DNA of 64,000 nucleotides from Sedimentitalea todarodis (GCF_032595355.1 NZ_JASMWN010000002.1:1-64000); one strand, 5' to 3'. Counted from the first letter of the stretch, positions 50,694-60,583 are shown. Numbers and translations: made by a program. The notes: a model not told the origin generated them from the letters alone.

Positions 50694-51683
50694 ATGGGAC
50701 AACTGGTGGGCGGCATCTGGCAAGACGCGCGGATCAACACGGTCAAATCAGACGGCAGCTTTGATCGCGCCAGTTCGGTCATGCGCAACTGGGTCACACC
50801 GGATGGCCAGCCCGGCCCGACAGGGCGCGGCGGATTTGCCGCCGAATCCGGGCGCTATCACCTTTATGTCAGCTATGCGTGCCCCTGGGCGCATCGCACG
50901 CTGATCTTTCGGCAACTCAAGCAGTTGAGCGATCACATCCCGGTTTCCGTGGTGCATCCGGACATGCTCGGCTCGGGCTGGGCCTTCGAGAAGGATGAGC
51001 ATGGCGCGACCGGAGATGATCTCTTTGGGTCCGACTTCATGCACCAGATCTATACCCGCGCCGATCCGAGCCATACCGGGCTAGTCACGGTGCCGGTCTT
51101 GTGGGACAAGGCGCAGGAAACCATCGTCTCTAACGAAAGCGCCGAGATCATCCGCATGTTCAACTCTGCGTTTGACGGGCTAACAGGAAACACCGATGAT
51201 TTTTGGCCTGCCGAATTGCGCGACGGAATTGATGCGGTGAACGCGCGGGTCTATGACACTATCAACAACGGCGTTTACAAAGCCGGGTTCGCCACCAGCC
51301 AATCGGCCTATGACGCGGCGGTCGGACCGCTCTTCGAAAGCCTCGACTGGCTTGAAGACCGTCTTTCAACGCAACGCTACTTGCTGGGTGATCGGGTTAC
51401 AGAGGCCGATTGGCGATTGCTGACAACACTGCTGAGGTTTGATTCCGTCTATCATCTGCATTTCAAATGCAACCGTGCGCGGCTGATCGATTACGTCAAC
51501 TTATGGGACTATACCCGCGAATTGTATCAGTGGCCGGGCATCGCGGCGACGGTCAACATGGAACATATCGTCCGCCACTATCACTATAGCCATGAAACCA
51601 TCAATCCAAACCGGATCATCCCGATCAACCCGATTGTCAACTGGTCAGCCCCGCATGGGCGCGATCAGCGTGGCGCGGCGTAA
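50694..51683 (+). CDS. Xi-class glutathione S-transferase (glutathionyl-hydroquinone reductase)
   Basis: The 329-residue protein has the catalytic cysteine in YVSYACPWAHRTLIFRQLK and the two-domain layout of Xi-class enzymes such as YqjG: NESAEIIRMFNSAFD in the thioredoxin-like domain and VTEADWRLLTTLLRFD in the helical domain. It removes glutathione from glutathionyl-hydroquinones. It ends 19 bp inside the 3' end of the convergent receiver gene. Confidence 0.9.
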   Translation: MGQLVGGIWQDARINTVKSDGSFDRASSVMRNWVTPDGQPGPTGRGGFAAESGRYHLYVSYACPWAHRTLIFRQLKQLSDHIPVSVVHPDMLGSGWAFEKDEHGATGDDLFGSDFMHQIYTRADPSHTGLVTVPVLWDKAQETIVSNESAEIIRMFNSAFDGLTGNTDDFWPAELRDGIDAVNARVYDTINNGVYKAGFATSQSAYDAAVGPLFESLDWLEDRLSTQRYLLGDRVTEADWRLLTTLLRFDSVYHLHFKCNRARLIDYVNLWDYTRELYQWPGIAATVNMEHIVRHYHYSHETINPNRIIPINPIVNWSAPHGRDQRGAA

Positions 51684-52027
51684 TGTTCGACCATCGCCGC
51701 CAGGTCCTCTGGCGGCGTTTCGCTCTGAACATAGGCACAGGCATTGGGAGAATGGGCAAAGATCGACCCGTCCGAAAAGAAGCTGGTGTTGGTGACAAAG
51801 ATCACCCGGGCGTCCGGTCTGCGATAACTCGCAAAATCCGCGACCGCCAGCGCGCTGCCATTGTCGAGCACCAGATCAAGCACGATGATCTCGTAGTCAT
51901 TGGCGGAGAGCGACATGATCGCCGCCTCCTGACTGTGAACCAAACTCACATTGGCACCTTGTCTTTCAAGATGGCGGCGCCACAATAGACCTAATTCTGG
52001 TCTGCTTTCTACAATAAGCACTTTCAT
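51665..52027 (-). CDS. Orphan receiver-domain protein with altered active site
   Basis: The 120-residue protein is a single receiver domain. The phosphoacceptor Asp51 is kept in IIVLDLVLDNGS, but the paired acidic residues near the N-terminus are reduced (LIVESRPE), and the conserved lysine region reads AYVQSETP with Gln in place of Lys. It has no output domain. It may be a degenerate or phosphorylation-independent regulator. No kinase gene is adjacent. Confidence 0.8.
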   Translation of the reverse strand: MKVLIVESRPELGLLWRRHLERQGANVSLVHSQEAAIMSLSANDYEIIVLDLVLDNGSALAVADFASYRRPDARVIFVTNTSFFSDGSIFAHSPNACAYVQSETPPEDLAAMVEHYAAPR

Positions 52028-52522
52028 ACAATCACCCGGGCACCGTTCTAAGTTCTACCTTCCATGTGTGCCTCTTACCCCTACCTAGACTGATGTTCCC
52101 AATCCCTTAACAAAACCTTAACGGCACTCGGCGGTGGTTCACCCTACGACAACATCCTTGTGATTCCGGCGAAAATCCGCTTGAACGTCCGCAAATCTTG
52201 ACGAAAACGTGAAGTCTCATCAAATGCCTTTCTTGCCCAAGCACAGGAATCCCGCCGACCTTGAGAGCGACGGACGAATCAACACATCTGTTCGGCATTG
52301 CGCCCAAAACCGAGACGAATGGATGGGCTTGCCCACCGGGATCAACCCCGCGCCCGACCCGCTTTTGCAAGTTTGCGTGCAGGTCTGGAGGGCACGACCG
52401 GACGCCGCCGCCGCATGGCCAAATTGGCTGAAAGAGCGGCACATCTGGTCGCGTCGCTTCCCCTGCTCCACAAGGTCTCTGCGCCCCGGAATGCAAGCGG
52501 CCGATAACCGGCAGGCGTCGGC
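52028..52522. other. Stretch without a confident gene
   Basis: These 495 bp lie between the divergent receiver gene and cobD. A plus-strand open frame (52209-52526, 105 codons, GTG start) and a longer minus-strand one overlap here; neither has a family pattern or a good ribosome-binding site, so I call neither. The left part (52030-52120), AT-rich with CTTAACAAAACCTTAACGG, could hold the receiver promoter. No cobalamin riboswitch features were recognised. Confidence 0.45.
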
Positions 52523-53449
52523 GTGACCACTGCCCTGGCTCTTGTGCTTGCATTGATTATTGACGCTTTGCTGGGCGAGCCCGGCTGGCTATGGTCTCGC
52601 CTGCCCCATCCGGCGGTGCTTGCCGGGCGGGTCGTTGGCTGGCTGGACCGGATGCTGAACAGCGGCATTGCGCGTCGGCTGAAAGGTGTGCTCGCGATGC
52701 TGATCCTGATTGCAGGTGCCGCTGGCGTGGGAACTCTGCTTGCGTCCGGAGGGCCGGTTCTCGAAATCCTGTGCGCCGCGGTCCTGCTCGCCCAAAAATC
52801 CCTGGTCCAGCATGTCTCGGCGGTCGCAAAGGCACTGCGCCTGTCGTTACAGGACGCGCGCATGACGGTGGCCATGATCGTCAGCCGTGATTGCCGCGAC
52901 ATGACCGAGGCGCAGATCGCACGCTCGGCGATTGAAAGCGCTGCCGAAAATCTCAGCGATGGTGTGGTCGCACCCGCCTTCTGGTTCCTGATCGGTGGCC
53001 TTCCCGGCATCCTTGTCTACAAGGCGGTGAACACTGCAGATAGCATGATCGGGTATCGCAATGACCGTTACCTCGCATTCGGATGGGCGGCGGCCCGGCT
53101 TGACGATGTATTGAACCTGATCCCCGCCCGCCTGACCGGCCTGATGATCGCGCTTCTCGCGGGACAGTTGCGCCAATGGCCGGCAATTGCGCGGGACGCA
53201 CACCAGCATCGCTCGCCCAATGCGGGCTGGCCCGAGGCGGCCATGGCCCGCGCTCTTGATCTCGCCCTTGCAGGGCCGCGCAGCTATGATGGCCAACTTC
53301 GGCAACTCGCATGGGTCAACGGTGCCGCGCGCAAGGACATCGGCGCCAGCGACATCGAGGGTGCCGTGAACATCCTCTGGCGGGTATGGGCCCTGTTGCT
53401 TGGTTTTGTGATTGCGATTGCAACGCTGCTTGTGCTGCCGATAAGTTGA
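52523..53449 (+). CDS. cobD: Adenosylcobinamide-phosphate synthase CobD/CbiB
   Basis: The 308-residue membrane protein has the family N-terminus ALIIDALLGEPGWLWSRLPHPAVLAGRVVGWLD (residues 10-42) and the central VSRDCRDMTEAQIARSAIESAAENLSDGVVAPAFWF region, which holds SAAENLSDG, plus AVNTADSMIGYRN. It attaches aminopropanol to cobyric acid in vitamin B12 synthesis. The start is GTG. No other cob genes are in the window. Confidence 0.93.
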   Translation: MTTALALVLALIIDALLGEPGWLWSRLPHPAVLAGRVVGWLDRMLNSGIARRLKGVLAMLILIAGAAGVGTLLASGGPVLEILCAAVLLAQKSLVQHVSAVAKALRLSLQDARMTVAMIVSRDCRDMTEAQIARSAIESAAENLSDGVVAPAFWFLIGGLPGILVYKAVNTADSMIGYRNDRYLAFGWAAARLDDVLNLIPARLTGLMIALLAGQLRQWPAIARDAHQHRSPNAGWPEAAMARALDLALAGPRSYDGQLRQLAWVNGAARKDIGASDIEGAVNILWRVWALLLGFVIAIATLLVLPIS

Positions 53450-53478
53450 CGAGACTGTCATAACCGACCGGGCTTTTC

Positions 53479-54648
53479 ATGCGCATTTTCCCTTTTTTCC
53501 TGTTCGCCTTGCTTGCCGCGGGCCCACTCCATGCAACCTGCGGGGGGTCATTCTCCACATTCGTCGCCGCGTTCAAGACCGAGGCGATCGCGGCAGGATA
53601 CGCCCCCGAAACCGTCGAAGATTTCTTTGCATCCGCACAACAGGATCAAGGTGTTCTGCGCGCGGATCGGTCTCAAGGGGTGTTTCAGAAACCTTTCATC
53701 GAATTCTCGCGCAGGCTGATCTCGCAAAACCGGATTGACCGGGGTCGCCGCAACGCCACCAGGTACAAATCCGTATTTGACCGGATCGAGGCGGAGTATG
53801 GGGTGTCGCGCGGCGTCCTGCTCGCCTTTTGGGCGTTTGAAACAGACTTCGGAGCGATTCAGGGAGATTTCAACACACTGAATGCGTTGCTGACGCTGTC
53901 GCATGATTGTCGACGTCCCGATCTGTTTCGCCCGCAGGTTCTTGCCGCACTGGAGTTGTATCAGCGCGGAGATTTCAGCCCGACCCGAACCACCGGAGCC
54001 TGGGCAGGCGAAATTGGCATGGTCCAGATGCTGCCAAGCGACATTCTGGAAAGCGGGATTGACGGTGACGGCGACGGGCATGTGACCCTCAAGACGTCCG
54101 CCGCGGATGCCCTGATGTCTGGCGGGCGCATGTTGGCGGCGCTCGGTTGGCGCGCAGGCGAACCCTGGCTTCAAGAGGTCGTGATTCCCGGTTCGCTGGA
54201 CCTGTCACACACCGGCATCAACCATACCAAGACGGTCGCCGCCTGGGCTGCGCTTGGCGTCATGGCGCGACAAGGCGAAATGGCTGCGGGTGATTTGCAG
54301 GCATCGCTGATCCTGCCACAGGGACACAAGGGGCCGGCATTCATCGCCTACCCGAATTTCAACGTCTATTTCGAATGGAACCAGAGCTTTGTCTATGTAC
54401 TGACGGCCGCATACTTCGCGACGCGGCTTGAAGGGGCAACCGTCTATGACGCCGGAAATCCCAACCCGGGCCTGACCGGTGCGCAGATGAAGGCGTTGCA
54501 GGCAAAGCTGCAGGACCGTGGCCATGACGTCGGAAAGATCGACGGGATCCTGGGCGCGCGTACCCGCCGCGCTGTTCAAGCCGAACAGGTGCGAATTGGC
54601 CTGCCAGCCGATGCCTGGCCGACCGCCGCACTGCTGTCCCGCCTCTAG
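53479..54648 (+). CDS. Lytic murein transglycosylase (MltB-type) with peptidoglycan-binding domain
   Basis: The 389-residue protein starts with a signal peptide (about residues 1-20, FFLFALLAAGPLHAT). The transglycosylase domain has the catalytic glutamate in FWAFETDFGAIQGDFNT and GEIGMVQMLPSDILESGIDGDGDG (quoted in part). The last 60 residues (GAQMKALQAKL to the end) form a PG_binding_1 domain. It cuts peptidoglycan glycan strands in the periplasm. Confidence 0.93.
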   Translation: MRIFPFFLFALLAAGPLHATCGGSFSTFVAAFKTEAIAAGYAPETVEDFFASAQQDQGVLRADRSQGVFQKPFIEFSRRLISQNRIDRGRRNATRYKSVFDRIEAEYGVSRGVLLAFWAFETDFGAIQGDFNTLNALLTLSHDCRRPDLFRPQVLAALELYQRGDFSPTRTTGAWAGEIGMVQMLPSDILESGIDGDGDGHVTLKTSAADALMSGGRMLAALGWRAGEPWLQEVVIPGSLDLSHTGINHTKTVAAWAALGVMARQGEMAAGDLQASLILPQGHKGPAFIAYPNFNVYFEWNQSFVYVLTAAYFATRLEGATVYDAGNPNPGLTGAQMKALQAKLQDRGHDVGKIDGILGARTRRAVQAEQVRIGLPADAWPTAALLSRL

Positions 54649-54800
54649 GATCGTCCGGGGCAGATTGGAGCACGGTGCCGGTCTTCACAAAAAAATTTGC
54701 GAGACGTGGAACCGAACCAGCAGTGTGCCTGTTGTCCTGCCATATGAAGACGACGCCGGAACACAGAGACCGGCGCACTCGAACCGAAGGAGAAATCGAG

Positions 54801-55415
54801 ATGAAACAGTTGCTTGCAACCACAGCTCTTTCCTTGGCCCTTGTCGGACCGGCATTTGCGACGGACACCGCCAAGAAGGATGAAACCGCGCTTGAACAGA
54901 CCGGCGATGCGATCAAGCAAACGGCGAGCGACGCCGCCGAGGCAGTCGAGAACACAGCCGACGATGCCGTTGCCGCAACCAAAAAGGCTGCTGATGCGAC
55001 CGCCGAAAAAACCGAGAACGCCATTGACGCAGCCGGCGATGCCACCCGCGAGGCGAACCAGGAGTTGACCAACGACGCCACGCCGGGAATGGTCACGCCA
55101 CCTGCGGCCGTACCGCTGGAAGGCTATGCGCTTGTCGAGCCGACCGAAGTCACCGCCGAAGAGCTTGACGGTGCCCGCGTCTATGACAGCAAGAACGAAT
55201 GGATTGGCGAAATATCCGAGATCGTCTTGAACAACGATGGCGAGATTGAAACCCTGGTCGTGGATGTGGGTGGCTTTCTGGGTATCGGCGAAAAGCCCGT
55301 TGGTCTTGGCTTTGAAAGCTTCAGCCTGCAGAAAGAACAGGAAACCGGCGAATTGCGAACCATGGTTTCGTCAAGCAAGGAAGAACTTGAGCAGCTGCCG
55401 GAATACGACAGCTAA
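54801..55415 (+). CDS. PRC-barrel domain protein with exported helical N-terminus
   Basis: The 204-residue protein has a signal peptide (KQLLATTALSLALVGPAFA) and a stretch of about 75 residues rich in Ala, Asp, Thr and Lys (residues 21-95) with repeated DAxxxT-type spacing, likely an extended amphipathic helix. A PRC-barrel domain follows (VYDSKNEWIGEISEIVLN, then LVVDVGGFLGIGEKPVGL). The ATG at 54801 follows GAAGGAG. PRC-barrel proteins of this type are periplasmic and function is not settled. The stop codon is the first part of the second 103-bp repeat copy. Confidence 0.85.
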   Translation: MKQLLATTALSLALVGPAFATDTAKKDETALEQTGDAIKQTASDAAEAVENTADDAVAATKKAADATAEKTENAIDAAGDATREANQELTNDATPGMVTPPAAVPLEGYALVEPTEVTAEELDGARVYDSKNEWIGEISEIVLNNDGEIETLVVDVGGFLGIGEKPVGLGFESFSLQKEQETGELRTMVSSSKEELEQLPEYDS

Positions 55416-55515
55416 AGCGTTTCGCGTCAAACCTGAATCACCTAACGCTGCCCGAAATCTCAGATTTCAACGCGTTAGGTGATACCAGACGACCCAAGTT
55501 AAACGCGAAACGCTC
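55413..55515 (+). repeat. 103-bp palindromic repeat, copy 2
   Basis: This copy starts with the TAA of the PRC-barrel gene and ends 64 bp before the smc stop. Its outer arms (AGCGTTTCGCGT and ACGCGAAACGCT) are perfect inverted copies; inner arms CACCTAACGC/GCGTTAGGTG and GAAATC/GATTTC form a tall hairpin. It lies just before a terminator. Confidence 0.8.
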
Positions 55516-55539
55516 CAAGAGCGACAACACCAAAGGTGC

Positions 55540-55563
55540 AAAAGGGCCCAACGGGGCCCTTTT
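55540..55563. terminator. Bidirectional rho-independent terminator (PRC-barrel gene / smc)
   Basis: AAAAGGGCCC (55540-55549) and GGGCCCTTTT (55554-55563) form a perfect ten-base hairpin with A and T tracts at its base, so it can end transcription from both convergent genes. Confidence 0.85.
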
Positions 55564-55579
55564 CGCGTTTTCGGGTGGT

Positions 55580-58500
55580 TCAGGCCACCATGGATTCCGC
55601 CTTTTTCAGATCGACAGATACCAACTGCGACACGCCTTGTTCGGCCATCGTAACACCGAACAGGCGGTCCATCCTGCTCATGGTGACGGCGTGGTGCGTG
55701 ATGATCAGGAACCTGGTATCGGTCTGGCGGCACATCTCGTCCAGCAGATCGCAGAACCGCGTCACGTTCGCATCATCCAGCGGCGCGTCCACTTCATCCA
55801 GAACACAGATCGGTGCCGGGTTGGCGAGGAACACCGCAAAGATCAGCGCCATAGCGGTCAGGGTCTGCTCGCCACCTGACAACAGCGACAAGGTGCTCAG
55901 CTTCTTGCCCGGCGGTTGGCACATGATTTCGAGCCCGGCCTCCAGCGGATCATCGCTTTCCACCATCACAAGATTGGCCTCGCCACCGCCGAACAAATGC
56001 TTGAATAGCAGTGAAAAATTGCTGTTCACCTGTTCAAACGCCGTCAGCAGCCGTTCGCGACCTTCACGGTTGAGACCGGCAATACCGCTGCGCAGCGTCT
56101 TGATCGCCTCTTCCAGATCGGCCTTTTCGCTCTGCAGGGTGTCGTGCTCTTGCTGCACCTCCTTGGCGTCTTCCTCGGCCCGCAGGTTCACCGCACCCAA
56201 GGCGTCGCGCTGCCGCTTGTGGCGGCTCACCTCAGCCTCGAGCGTTTCCGCATCCGGCATCTGGTCAGGGGTCACATCAAGCTGATTGAGCAACTGGCTG
56301 GGCGTCAGTTGCTGATCGTCGGCAATCCGCTCGGCCGCATGGCTCACGCTTTCGCGGGCGGCTTCCATCCGGGCCTCGGCACGGGCCCGCGCCTCGCGCG
56401 TTTCGGAGGCTGTCCGTTCGGCTTCACGTTCGGCCTGCACCGCATTTCGTTGCGCGCTTTCGCCGGTCGACAGGGCATCTGCGGCGTCAGTGCGCCGCAC
56501 CTCGGCCTTGGTGATCTCAATAGAGAGTTCATCACGCTTGGCGGCGATTTCGGCAGGCACGGCGCTGGCTTCGTCCAGTTCCTGCTCTGAAACGGCCTTG
56601 CGCTCGGCCAGTTCGGAAATCCGCTTCTCCGCCGTCTCAAGCCGATGACGCCAGCCGCTCAACTCCTTGGTCACGTCCTGGCTACGGCGCGTGCGCGCAT
56701 CGCCTTCACGGCGCAGCTCATCGTGGGCAGACCGGCGCGACATCATCGTGATCCGGCTGGCCTCGACGGTCATCTTGATATCATCCGCCGCCGCCCGTGC
56801 CGCATCCAGATCGCCAAGATCGTCCAGAGCCCGTTCGGCCTCGCGAAGTTGCGCGCGCGCGGACATCGCCTCTTCCTCGTGCCGGGTTACCGCGAGACCC
56901 AGCGATTCGAGCCTCCCCTTTGCAAGATTTCGATCCGCTTCGGCACGGCTCAGCGCGCGACCGGCATCTGTCACCGCCCGGTCGGCATCACGGCGTGCGA
57001 TCCGTGCGCGTTGATCGGCTTCGGCCAGATCGCTCAGGGTTCTGGTCAGTGCCTCATGCGCCTGCGCGGCCCCTTCTGCCCGCGCGGTCGCTTGCACCAG
57101 GGATTGCTTGAGTTCTTCCAACCGGTTCAGTTGCTGCAATCGCAGGGCCGCCGCACTCGGCGCGTCCTCGGCCCAGGCCCGAAAACCGTCCCACCGCCAC
57201 AAATCGCCGTCGAGCGACACCAGCCGCTGCCCCGGTTTCAAGTCCCCCTGCAGACGCGGCCCGTCGTCGGCTGCCACCAGACCGATTTGGCTCATGCGGC
57301 GCTGCAAGACGTCCGGGACCGACACATGGTTCGACAGCGGCGTGATCCCGCCCGGCAATCCCTGCGTTTGCGCATACGCCGACAGTACCGTCCAGCCGGA
57401 TGGCCCGTCGCCTTCAACCTCTGGTGCCCGCAGATCATCGGCCAACGCCGCCCCAAGCGCCTTTTCGAATCCCTGCTCGACCTGCAACCGGTCGAGCACC
57501 TGGCCACCCTCGGCCGTGTCTCGCTCAAGAAGTTTGCTCAGCGCGGTGACTTCTGCCTGCAAGGCATTCAATTCGCCGGTTGCTTCTGACCGTTCTGCCC
57601 GCGCATCGGCCTCGCGCTCATGCGCCTCTGCCCGGTCTGCCTCGGTCTGGCTCAATGCGTCCTCGGCGTTTGCAGCCGACTCGACCGCAGCCTCTTCGGC
57701 GGCGGTCGCCATCTCCAGATCCTGCCCCGCCTTGTCCAGCGCCGCCCGTGATGCAGCCATCGCCTCGCGTGCTTTTGCCGCCTCCGCCTCGGATTTGGCT
57801 TGTGTCTTGCGGCTGTCTTCCAACAGGCGCTGCGCCGACTGATAGCGAGCGGCAAGGCGCGCAACGTCCTCGGTCTGCTGTGCCAGATCGGTTTCCCGCG
57901 CCTGCAATACAGACGCCGCCTCCGTCGCCATTTCCGCAGCTTCAACAAGCCGATCTTCGTGCCCCTCACCGGCCTTGGCAAGCTCGCACAATTCCCAGTC
58001 CAGCCGTTCGATCGTGTCATCCGCATCCCGGTTCAGACCGGTCTCCCGGTCGATGTCGCGGCCCAACTGCTCGATCCTGCCCGTCAGCGTGTCGATCGTC
58101 TGCTTGGCGCGGTTCTCCTGGTCGGTGAGCGTATCGCGCTGCACCTGCAAGCGTTGCAAGACGGCGGCGGCAATCGCCTCTTCTTCGCGCAACGGCGGCA
58201 ACGCCTCTTCCAGTTCCGTCCGCAGCTTGCCTGCCTGCCGCGCCGCTGCTTCGGCCTGTGCCGCCTCGGTGGTGCGTCCGCGCAAGACGTCCTCGGCTGC
58301 GGCACGCGCGGCGTCGGCTTCCTTCCAGCGGCTATAGAGCAACATGCCCTCGGCCTGACGCAAGTGTTCGCCGATTTGACGATACCGCGCCGCCTGCCGG
58401 GCCTGCCGGGCCAGTTGCGCCAGGTGTGTCGCCAACTGTTCGATCACGTCATCCACGCGCAGGAGATTGCTTTCGGCGCCCTTGAGTTTCAGTTCCGCCT

Positions 58501-59035
58501 CGTGCCGTCGCTGATAGAGCCCCGAGATCCCTGCCGCCTCTTCAAGAATACGCCGCCGCGCCTTGGGTTTGGCGTTGATCAGTTCCGCGATTTGCCCCTG
58601 ACGGACAAGCGCGGGTGAATGTGCGCCCGTAGAGGCATCCGCGAACAGCATCTGAACGTCTCGGGCGCGCACATCCTTGGTGTTCGCCTTGTAGGCGCTG
58701 CCCACGTCCCGCGTGATGCGCCGCACGATATCCACCGTGTCGGCCTCGTTGAAACCCGTGGGTGCCAGTCGGTCCGAATTGTCGATATGAAGGCAGACCT
58801 CGGCAAAGTTGCGTGCGGGCCGGGTTGCGGCTCCGGCAAAGATCACGTCCTCCATGCCACCGCCCCGCATCGCCGTGGGCCGGTTTTCCCCCATCACCCA
58901 ACGCAATGCTTCAAGCAGGTTCGACTTGCCACAGCCATTCGGACCCACCACGCCCGTCAGACCATCCGCGATGATCAGATCGGTTGGATCAACAAAGCTC
59001 TTGAAGCCGGTCAGTCGGAGTTTGGTAAAGCGCAC
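55580..59035 (-). CDS. smc: Chromosome segregation protein SMC
   Basis: The 1151-residue ATPase has Walker A VVGPNGCGKSNLLEALRW near residue 32, two long coiled coils flanking a hinge (about residues 500-650), and the C-terminal signature LSGGEQTLTAMAL followed by Walker B CVLDEVDAPLDDANV. It compacts and segregates DNA with ScpA and ScpB. Length is normal. Confidence 0.96.
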   Translation of the reverse strand: MRFTKLRLTGFKSFVDPTDLIIADGLTGVVGPNGCGKSNLLEALRWVMGENRPTAMRGGGMEDVIFAGAATRPARNFAEVCLHIDNSDRLAPTGFNEADTVDIVRRITRDVGSAYKANTKDVRARDVQMLFADASTGAHSPALVRQGQIAELINAKPKARRRILEEAAGISGLYQRRHEAELKLKGAESNLLRVDDVIEQLATHLAQLARQARQAARYRQIGEHLRQAEGMLLYSRWKEADAARAAAEDVLRGRTTEAAQAEAAARQAGKLRTELEEALPPLREEEAIAAAVLQRLQVQRDTLTDQENRAKQTIDTLTGRIEQLGRDIDRETGLNRDADDTIERLDWELCELAKAGEGHEDRLVEAAEMATEAASVLQARETDLAQQTEDVARLAARYQSAQRLLEDSRKTQAKSEAEAAKAREAMAASRAALDKAGQDLEMATAAEEAAVESAANAEDALSQTEADRAEAHEREADARAERSEATGELNALQAEVTALSKLLERDTAEGGQVLDRLQVEQGFEKALGAALADDLRAPEVEGDGPSGWTVLSAYAQTQGLPGGITPLSNHVSVPDVLQRRMSQIGLVAADDGPRLQGDLKPGQRLVSLDGDLWRWDGFRAWAEDAPSAAALRLQQLNRLEELKQSLVQATARAEGAAQAHEALTRTLSDLAEADQRARIARRDADRAVTDAGRALSRAEADRNLAKGRLESLGLAVTRHEEEAMSARAQLREAERALDDLGDLDAARAAADDIKMTVEASRITMMSRRSAHDELRREGDARTRRSQDVTKELSGWRHRLETAEKRISELAERKAVSEQELDEASAVPAEIAAKRDELSIEITKAEVRRTDAADALSTGESAQRNAVQAEREAERTASETREARARAEARMEAARESVSHAAERIADDQQLTPSQLLNQLDVTPDQMPDAETLEAEVSRHKRQRDALGAVNLRAEEDAKEVQQEHDTLQSEKADLEEAIKTLRSGIAGLNREGRERLLTAFEQVNSNFSLLFKHLFGGGEANLVMVESDDPLEAGLEIMCQPPGKKLSTLSLLSGGEQTLTAMALIFAVFLANPAPICVLDEVDAPLDDANVTRFCDLLDEMCRQTDTRFLIITHHAVTMSRMDRLFGVTMAEQGVSQLVSVDLKKAESMVA

Positions 59036-59175
59036 TGTCGGACCTGTCCTGATTCCTGCATGAGTCCGAAATGTGCCGCCTAGCCCCCCACCGAGTCAAC
59101 GCGTTTACGCTCTATCTGGTCAAATAGGCGGATTTTTCCACAATATATTGATCGTTGCCATAGATTTTCCGCCGA

Positions 59176-59592
59176 TCAATAGGGATCACAATCATAGTCA
59201 TAGTACGGCGCACCCGGTTCATCATCCAACCAGGTGCTGAGTTGGACGCAGCTGTAGGACGCCCGAACCGGCTGCCGGGACCAGTCTGGCGGCCGCCCAC
59301 CGCAAGAAAGTTCACCTGTCATCTGCGCCTGATCACCCAACACCCGTACAACCTCGCACCCGCTGACCTGCGCCATTGCGAAACGCGCACGCACGGGCAA
59401 TGGCCCGAGCCGGGGCGCGTATTGCGGATTGACCCGAAGCGCCTCGGCCAGCTCCCCACGAACACGCACATCGAAAGCGCTGCCAGCAACGGTGACGCGG
59501 GTCGCCGGAAGATCGCGAAAATACGGCCCCGGAGTGCTACAGGCACCAAGCCATACCAGCAGGAGCAAGATCAGTCGAACCATAGGCCGCAC
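59176..59592 (-). CDS. Small predicted lipoprotein
   Basis: The 138-residue protein has a hydrophobic signal and lipobox (LLLLVWLGACS, Cys18). The mature part has two beta-like segments with VRVRGELAEALRVNPQYAP and four further cysteines that could pair (SGCEV, LSCGG, YSCVQ, YDCDP). No family is recognised. A second ATG three codons in is an alternative start. A 140-bp gap separates it from smc on the same strand. Confidence 0.65.
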   Translation of the reverse strand: MRPMVRLILLLLVWLGACSTPGPYFRDLPATRVTVAGSAFDVRVRGELAEALRVNPQYAPRLGPLPVRARFAMAQVSGCEVVRVLGDQAQMTGELSCGGRPPDWSRQPVRASYSCVQLSTWLDDEPGAPYYDYDCDPY

Positions 59593-59743
59593 AGTGCGCC
59601 AATGACGGTAAATGAATCGTTATGATCTGCGGGCTCACCGCGCACGTTGAAAGCCGATTTTCTACGCCATCAGCCGCCAAAAAACCGGGTTGAATCCCGC
59701 CGTTCTCTGGTCATATCATTTTACCAATCAGCGGAGCCAAGAG

Positions 59744-60511
59744 ATGCCGTTCCAGAAAATCCAGACAGAAAAGCTGTCAACCTCGGTCGTTCGTCAGATT
59801 GAACAATTGATACTGCGTGGGATTCTTCGCCCCGGCGAACGCCTGCCTTCGGAGCGGGAACTGTCGGACCGGCTCGGCGTCTCCCGCCCCAGCCTTCGTG
59901 ATGCAGTGGCAGAGCTGCAGGCCAAGGGATTGCTGTCCACGCGCGCCGGCGCTGGTGTATTTGTGGCCGAAGTGCTGGGCTCTGCCTTCTCTCCGGCCTT
60001 GACCGAATTGTTCGCGCGGCACGACGAGGCCGTGTTTGACTATCTCTCCTTCCGCCGCGACGTTGAAGCACTCGCCGCGGAACGGGCCGCGCGCCTCGGC
60101 ACCGATAGTGATCTCGCGGTTGTCCAGGCCACCTTTGACCAAATGGCCAACGCCAAGCGGCGCAATGCCGAGGACGATGCGGAACTGGATGCGCAATTTC
60201 ACAGTGCCATAATCGACGCCAGCCACAATGTCGTCATGCTGCACATGATGCGGTCAATGTTCGATCTGCTGCGCAGTGGCGTGTTCTATAATCGCCAGAT
60301 CATCTTTGAGCAGCGCACCAGCCGTGACGCGCTGCTAGACCAGCATCGCAGCATCAACGACGCAATCCAGGCCCGAAACCCGGATGCCGCCCGCACCGCC
60401 GTAATTGCCCATCTGAACTTTGTCGAGCAGGCGCTCCGGGACCAGCACCGGTCTGAAACGAACGAGGCCATCGCGAGACAGAAACTGAGCCAGACCCACG
60501 GGCAAAAATAG
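59744..60511 (+). CDS. FadR/PdhR-type GntR regulator (FCD domain)
   Basis: The 255-residue protein has an N-terminal GntR winged helix (RPGERLPSERELSDRLGVSRPSLRDAVAELQAKGLL, residues 28-63) and a C-terminal FCD ligand-binding domain with conserved metal-site residues (LDAQFHSAIIDASHN). It probably represses in response to a small acid, as PdhR or LldR do. TGGT and ACCA separated by 11 bp occur at 59707-59725 just upstream, a possible but weak auto-operator. The ATG at 59744 was chosen after GGAGCCAAGAG. Confidence 0.85.
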   Translation: MPFQKIQTEKLSTSVVRQIEQLILRGILRPGERLPSERELSDRLGVSRPSLRDAVAELQAKGLLSTRAGAGVFVAEVLGSAFSPALTELFARHDEAVFDYLSFRRDVEALAAERAARLGTDSDLAVVQATFDQMANAKRRNAEDDAELDAQFHSAIIDASHNVVMLHMMRSMFDLLRSGVFYNRQIIFEQRTSRDALLDQHRSINDAIQARNPDAARTAVIAHLNFVEQALRDQHRSETNEAIARQKLSQTHGQK

Positions 60512-60583
60512 CAGCCAATGGTTCTCGCAAAGGCTACAGGTGCGATAGGCGATGTTAGAGTCGTAACGCTCCAATCATGCTAT

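Noticed and set aside
52209..52526. Plus-strand open frame before cobD
   Set aside because: GTG start without a clear ribosome-binding site and no recognisable domain; an overlapping minus-strand frame is equally open.
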